Positions 61,490 to 64,000 of a stretch of 64,000 nucleotides of DNA are shown in pieces. Positions within the stretch are counted from its first letter, which is position 1, and every line of letters begins with the position of its first letter. Location of the stretch: the NCBI RefSeq assembly GCF_011742925.1, contig NZ_WAEL01000005.1, forward strand, positions 62,001 to 126,000. Reading direction: 5' to 3'. Source of the stretch: Fibrivirga algicola (GTDB taxonomy: Bacteria > Bacteroidota > Bacteroidia > Cytophagales > Spirosomataceae). Made by a program: the position numbers and the translations under genes. The notes below the pieces were generated by a model. The model saw only the letters and a list, made by a program, of their open reading frames with translations. It did not search any database and was not told the origin of the DNA.

Positions 61490-61589
61490 AGCAAATGAAT
61501 AAACGAGTCAATGAGGGAGTAGACTTCGCTGGTTACCAGTTGGGGAGCAGTATAGCCTATTCCTTCATTCACTCATTTACTCACTCACG
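61490..61589. repeat. Imperfect inverted repeat between ftsL and ftsI
   Basis: Segments 61490-61522 and 61557-61589 match in inverted orientation at about 24 of 33 positions around a 34-base loop; the right arm covers the ftsL stop. The arms are built of ACTCATT/AATGAGT-like units. Being inside an operon, it is more likely an RNA-level element or decayed repeat than a terminator. Confidence 0.4.
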
Positions 61590-61966
61590 ATTAGTTTCGT
61601 TGGGGGGCTTTGGCTATCGAGGAGACTATCCGCGAATACGCGTTTGCTGAGCTCTGACTGTTTGCTGCTTTGCGCCAGTTTCGCCTCGAGCGTAGTGGCT
61701 TGCGCGCGTAACTCATCTACGTCGGTACGGGTGCGGTGAATGCGGCGGACCAACCGTTCGGCGTTGTGGTTCAGACCAATATAGAGCACTAGTAGCAACG
61801 TTACCCACAAAATGCGGTTAATATTCCGGATGGGCCAGGCGTTGTCGGAGCCAAAGAGCTTATCAAAGCCCATCACTTCGTTGATCCAGACCGCAAGGCG
61901 ATTGGGTCGCCGTTTCCGCCGCGCCGGTTTCACCGGTGGTTGATGCTTAAACGTGTTGAGGGCCAT
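61577..61966 (-). CDS. ftsL: FtsL-like cell division protein
   Basis: 129 aa. A basic N-terminal cytoplasmic tail (1-50), one membrane helix (about 52-68, ILWVTLLLVLYIGLN), then a periplasmic coiled coil (about 70-115, VDELRAQATTLEAKLAQSSKQ). FtsL sequences are poorly conserved; the call rests on size, topology and position between rsmH and ftsI. It should work with FtsB and FtsQ to activate septal PG synthesis. It starts 29 bases after rsmH. Confidence 0.82.
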   Translation of the reverse strand: MALNTFKHQPPVKPARRKRRPNRLAVWINEVMGFDKLFGSDNAWPIRNINRILWVTLLLVLYIGLNHNAERLVRRIHRTRTDVDELRAQATTLEAKLAQSSKQSELSKRVFADSLLDSQSPPTKLIVSE

Positions 61967-61995
61967 GGGAAGTCAGTAAACAGAAGCTAGTAAAC

Positions 61996-62922
61996 TTATT
62001 TTTTCTCTGCTATTCTCAGTTTCGCACTTCGGGCTCTTGGGTTGCTGGCTACTTCCTCGGCGCTGGCTTCTACGGGCTTGCGCGTAACGGATTGCAATGG
62101 CTTGATCTCGTTGCCATACAAGTCTTTCTCTACCTCGCCCGAAAACTTGCCTTTGTTAATGAAGTTCTTCACCAGCCGGTCTTCCAGCGAGTGATAGCTC
62201 ATCACCACGAGTCGGCCACTGGGGGCCAATACGTCCGGCGTTTGTTCCAGAAACTCTTCCAGCACTTTCAGTTCGTCGTTCACTTCAATGCGTAACGCCT
62301 GGAATACCTGCGCAAAGTACTTGTTTTCCTTGCCTCTGGGCGCACATCGTTTCAACGCATCTTTCAGGTCGTTGATTGTCTGAATGGTCTGGTTGGCCCG
62401 GGCTGAAACCAGCGCGGCTGCGGCCGTACGGGCGTTGGTGAGTTCGCCATACATGCCCAAAATGCGGTGAAGATCGGCCTCAGGATAAGAGTTAACCACC
62501 TGCTGGGCTGTGAGATCGCCCTGCTGGTTCATACGCATATCGAGATCGGCCTGGAAACGCGTTGAAAAGCCCCGTTCGGGTGTGTCGATCTGGTGCGACG
62601 AAATGCCCAGATCGGCCAGTATACCATCTACCTGCCGTACGCCATAGAGGCGCAGGTAGCGTTTCAGGTTACGGAAATTGGCGGCAATAAACGTTAGTCG
62701 GGGATCATTGATCGCTGCCGCATTGGCGCGGGCATCGGGGTCCTGGTCAAATACCAGCAATTTGCCTGCCTGCCCTTTGTCCCCCGGCTGCAAGGCGTCG
62801 AGGATAGCCCGGCTATGACCGCCGCCTCCGAAGGTCACGTCGACATAGACCCCGCCTGGTTTCAGGGCGAGACCGTCGATGCATTCGGCCAGCATAACGG
62901 GATTATGATATTCGGTAGTCAT
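61996..62922 (-). CDS. rsmH: 16S rRNA (cytosine1402-N4)-methyltransferase
   Basis: 308 aa. The N terminus EYHNPVMLAECIDGL and the SAM-binding VYVDVTFGGGGHSRAIL are diagnostic, followed by ADLGISSHQIDTPERGFS, the helical insert with RKxx-like segments, and the C-terminal GRLVVMSYHSLEDRLVKNFI motif (family SYHSLEDR). It methylates N4 of C1402 in 16S rRNA at the ribosomal P site. It is the first gene of the rsmH-ftsL-ftsI group; mraZ, usually just upstream, is absent. A predicted promoter lies 40 bases ahead of its ATG. Confidence 0.95.
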   Translation of the reverse strand: MTTEYHNPVMLAECIDGLALKPGGVYVDVTFGGGGHSRAILDALQPGDKGQAGKLLVFDQDPDARANAAAINDPRLTFIAANFRNLKRYLRLYGVRQVDGILADLGISSHQIDTPERGFSTRFQADLDMRMNQQGDLTAQQVVNSYPEADLHRILGMYGELTNARTAAAALVSARANQTIQTINDLKDALKRCAPRGKENKYFAQVFQALRIEVNDELKVLEEFLEQTPDVLAPSGRLVVMSYHSLEDRLVKNFINKGKFSGEVEKDLYGNEIKPLQSVTRKPVEASAEEVASNPRARSAKLRIAEKK

Positions 62923-62962
62923 AGGGCGTGGGGTTAAGGTAGCTCGTTGGAAAAGCCTTATA

Positions 62963-62970
62963 CAAACTTA
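62963..62970 (-). promoter_or_regulatory. -7 element of the rsmH promoter
   Basis: On the minus strand TAAGTTTG is an exact TAnnTTTG. The -33 TTG at a proper distance is not clear. The start would be near 62955, about 33 bases ahead of the rsmH ATG at 62922. Confidence 0.5.
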
Positions 62971-63013
62971 GCAAAACCCGGCCAATGACGCCCTCATAAG
63001 CTGGCAGACCGGC

Positions 63014-64000
63014 TTATTTTGTGAGGGGCAGGTGCAGCCTGACGTTGATTGTTGGTGGCGAAACCCGGCTGAACCCCGCCACAAGTTGATAGAACACAGG
63101 TAGGCTGGCCGACACTGAAAGCATTTTCTTATAGGATAGCCCGGCACCGGTATCTAACGGGCCGAGTACTATGGACATGCCCGTGTACCACATCCCCTGT
63201 ACCGCACCCGTGCCGAAGTAGCGGCCACCATACACCGCCAGATTTGTTCGAAAATCATTGATGGTAGCACCCTGGTAAGAAATCCTGGCCACTTCAGCAA
63301 TCAGGAAATAGTTGTTGAAGCGTTGCGGCAGCAATAGGCGAATCGATAAACCGAACTGCATAGCCTTTCCGTACCGGATAGGGTCGTTTACATCATTGGC
63401 AGACGGTATATGGCTGTTAACAGCGCCAAGGCTGATTTTTATTTTGCCATAATCCTGCTGCTCCTGATATACCCGACTATCTATACGGCAATACGAGTGG
63501 TACTCTCTCAGCAAGGCCATGATGGCCGTTTCAGTATAGCCGAGGTCATCAGTTCGAAGTGTAGGACATTCATTCAGCAGGGTTTTCAATTTGTTCCTAA
63601 AGAGTGGGTTGTCGTATTCGCCTCGTTTCGTATCGGTTGTAACCATAGTCTGGATGTAGTCGAGCGGATGGAGGAGGCCGTCTTTTTCGAGGAAAAACCG
63701 TTTTCTGTTTTGGCCGTCGAAAAAGCGGTAAAACCGGACGGCGTCGCTTTCGAGTAACAGTTCGAGCAGGAGGTAAGCGGTTGTTGGCTGACCGACTAAA
63801 GCAGCGGCAATGCTGGACGTTGATTTCTTGTAAACCGAAAACGAGACCTGCCGCCCATCGTACACACGATCGGGAGCGATTACCATTCGTCGGATTTCTT
63901 TTGCCGCAACTTCCCGTGTGGTTCCGCCCGAAGGCGTGAAGTTGATGGCAGTAGGCGAAACGTCCCAATCATAATAATTTACCTGCCCAAGCAAGGTGTC
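63014..64000 (-). CDS. Unknown protein, probably outer membrane related, 5' truncated
   Basis: At least 328 aa; the frame is open at the window's right edge, so the start (and any signal peptide) is missing. The N-terminal part seen is beta-rich (NYYDWDVSPTAINFTPSGGTTREVAAKEIRRM) and contains a poorly conserved 'YRFFDGQNRKRFFLEKDGLLHPLDY' stretch. The C-terminal half alternates hydrophobic and polar strands (GLSIRLLLPQRFNNYFLIAEVARISY, YTGMSIVLGPLDTGAGLSYKKM, INVRLHLPL), as in an outer membrane beta-barrel. I do not recognise a family. It is the nearest upstream gene to rsmH but has its own stop 91 bases before the rsmH start. Confidence 0.6.
   Translation of the reverse strand, partial: DTLLGQVNYYDWDVSPTAINFTPSGGTTREVAAKEIRRMVIAPDRVYDGRQVSFSVYKKSTSSIAAALVGQPTTAYLLLELLLESDAVRFYRFFDGQNRKRFFLEKDGLLHPLDYIQTMVTTDTKRGEYDNPLFRNKLKTLLNECPTLRTDDLGYTETAIMALLREYHSYCRIDSRVYQEQQDYGKIKISLGAVNSHIPSANDVNDPIRYGKAMQFGLSIRLLLPQRFNNYFLIAEVARISYQGATINDFRTNLAVYGGRYFGTGAVQGMWYTGMSIVLGPLDTGAGLSYKKMLSVSASLPVFYQLVAGFSRVSPPTINVRLHLPLTK

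Noticed and set aside
1-64000. CRISPR array, prophage, transposon or restriction system
   Set aside because: No spaced direct repeats, no cas, integrase, transposase or phage structural sequences were seen.

Overview
The window looks like chromosomal DNA of a Bacteroidota (Cytophagia) bacterium, most likely a Spirosoma-type member of the Spirosomataceae. The signs are a SusC/SusD pair, TonB-dependent receptors with N-terminal CarboxypepD_reg domains, Bacteroidota promoters (TTG or TTTG, 17-21 bases, then TAnnTTTG) at several genes, few strong Shine-Dalgarno sites, and fairly GC-rich coding DNA. No transposase, integrase, phage gene or CRISPR array was found. The assignment is by gene content only.

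Layout. 1-20 kb is housekeeping and degradative: a truncated WYL regulator, a beta-CASP metallo-beta-lactamase, tRNA-Leu(CAG) with its own promoter and terminator, a secreted M14 carboxypeptidase, DinB and TlpA-like proteins, a GntP permease, DedA, an acyl-CoA dehydrogenase, rpiB, SusD/SusC and a secreted M16 peptidase. A 1 kb AT-rich gene-free stretch (19.9-20.9 kb) follows.

20.9-43.2 kb is a large exopolysaccharide locus in four blocks. Block one (+) has a receiver-only protein whose phosphoacceptor Asp is Glu, a bacterial sugar transferase fused to a pseudo-receiver and carrying a four-Cys insert, a membrane GT2, a half-length TolC-like protein, a Wzc/GumC-like co-polymerase with a degenerate kinase domain, and a one-module NRPS (C-A-T-TE). 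Block two (-) has a clan GH-A glycosidase-like protein coupled to a Wzx-type flippase. Block three (+) has an Sfp-type phosphopantetheinyl transferase, a GT4 and an unrecognised protein. Block four (-) has two GT2s, an O-antigen ligase/polymerase and another glycosyltransferase. The unusual part is the NRPS and its activating transferase inside a Wzx/Wzy-type locus. It suggests an aminoacyl or peptidyl building block made alongside, or attached to, the polysaccharide. This is the best candidate for an undescribed system here.

43.3-54.5 kb holds a DUF1905/YdeI protein, two TonB receptors followed by a GH13 alpha-glucosidase, a VOC protein, and a YgiB-like lipoprotein with a YgiC-like (glutathionylspermidine synthase family) enzyme. 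54.5-64 kb holds uvrA, a DUF4239 membrane protein, a DUF1684 protein, the division fragment rsmH-ftsL-ftsI, and a truncated unknown at the right edge.

Two patterns run through the window. Many gene ends carry long, often perfect inverted repeats (up to 42 bp per arm) that mostly differ in sequence. The heptamer GGTACGT/ACGTACC is strikingly frequent on both strands, in genes and between them.
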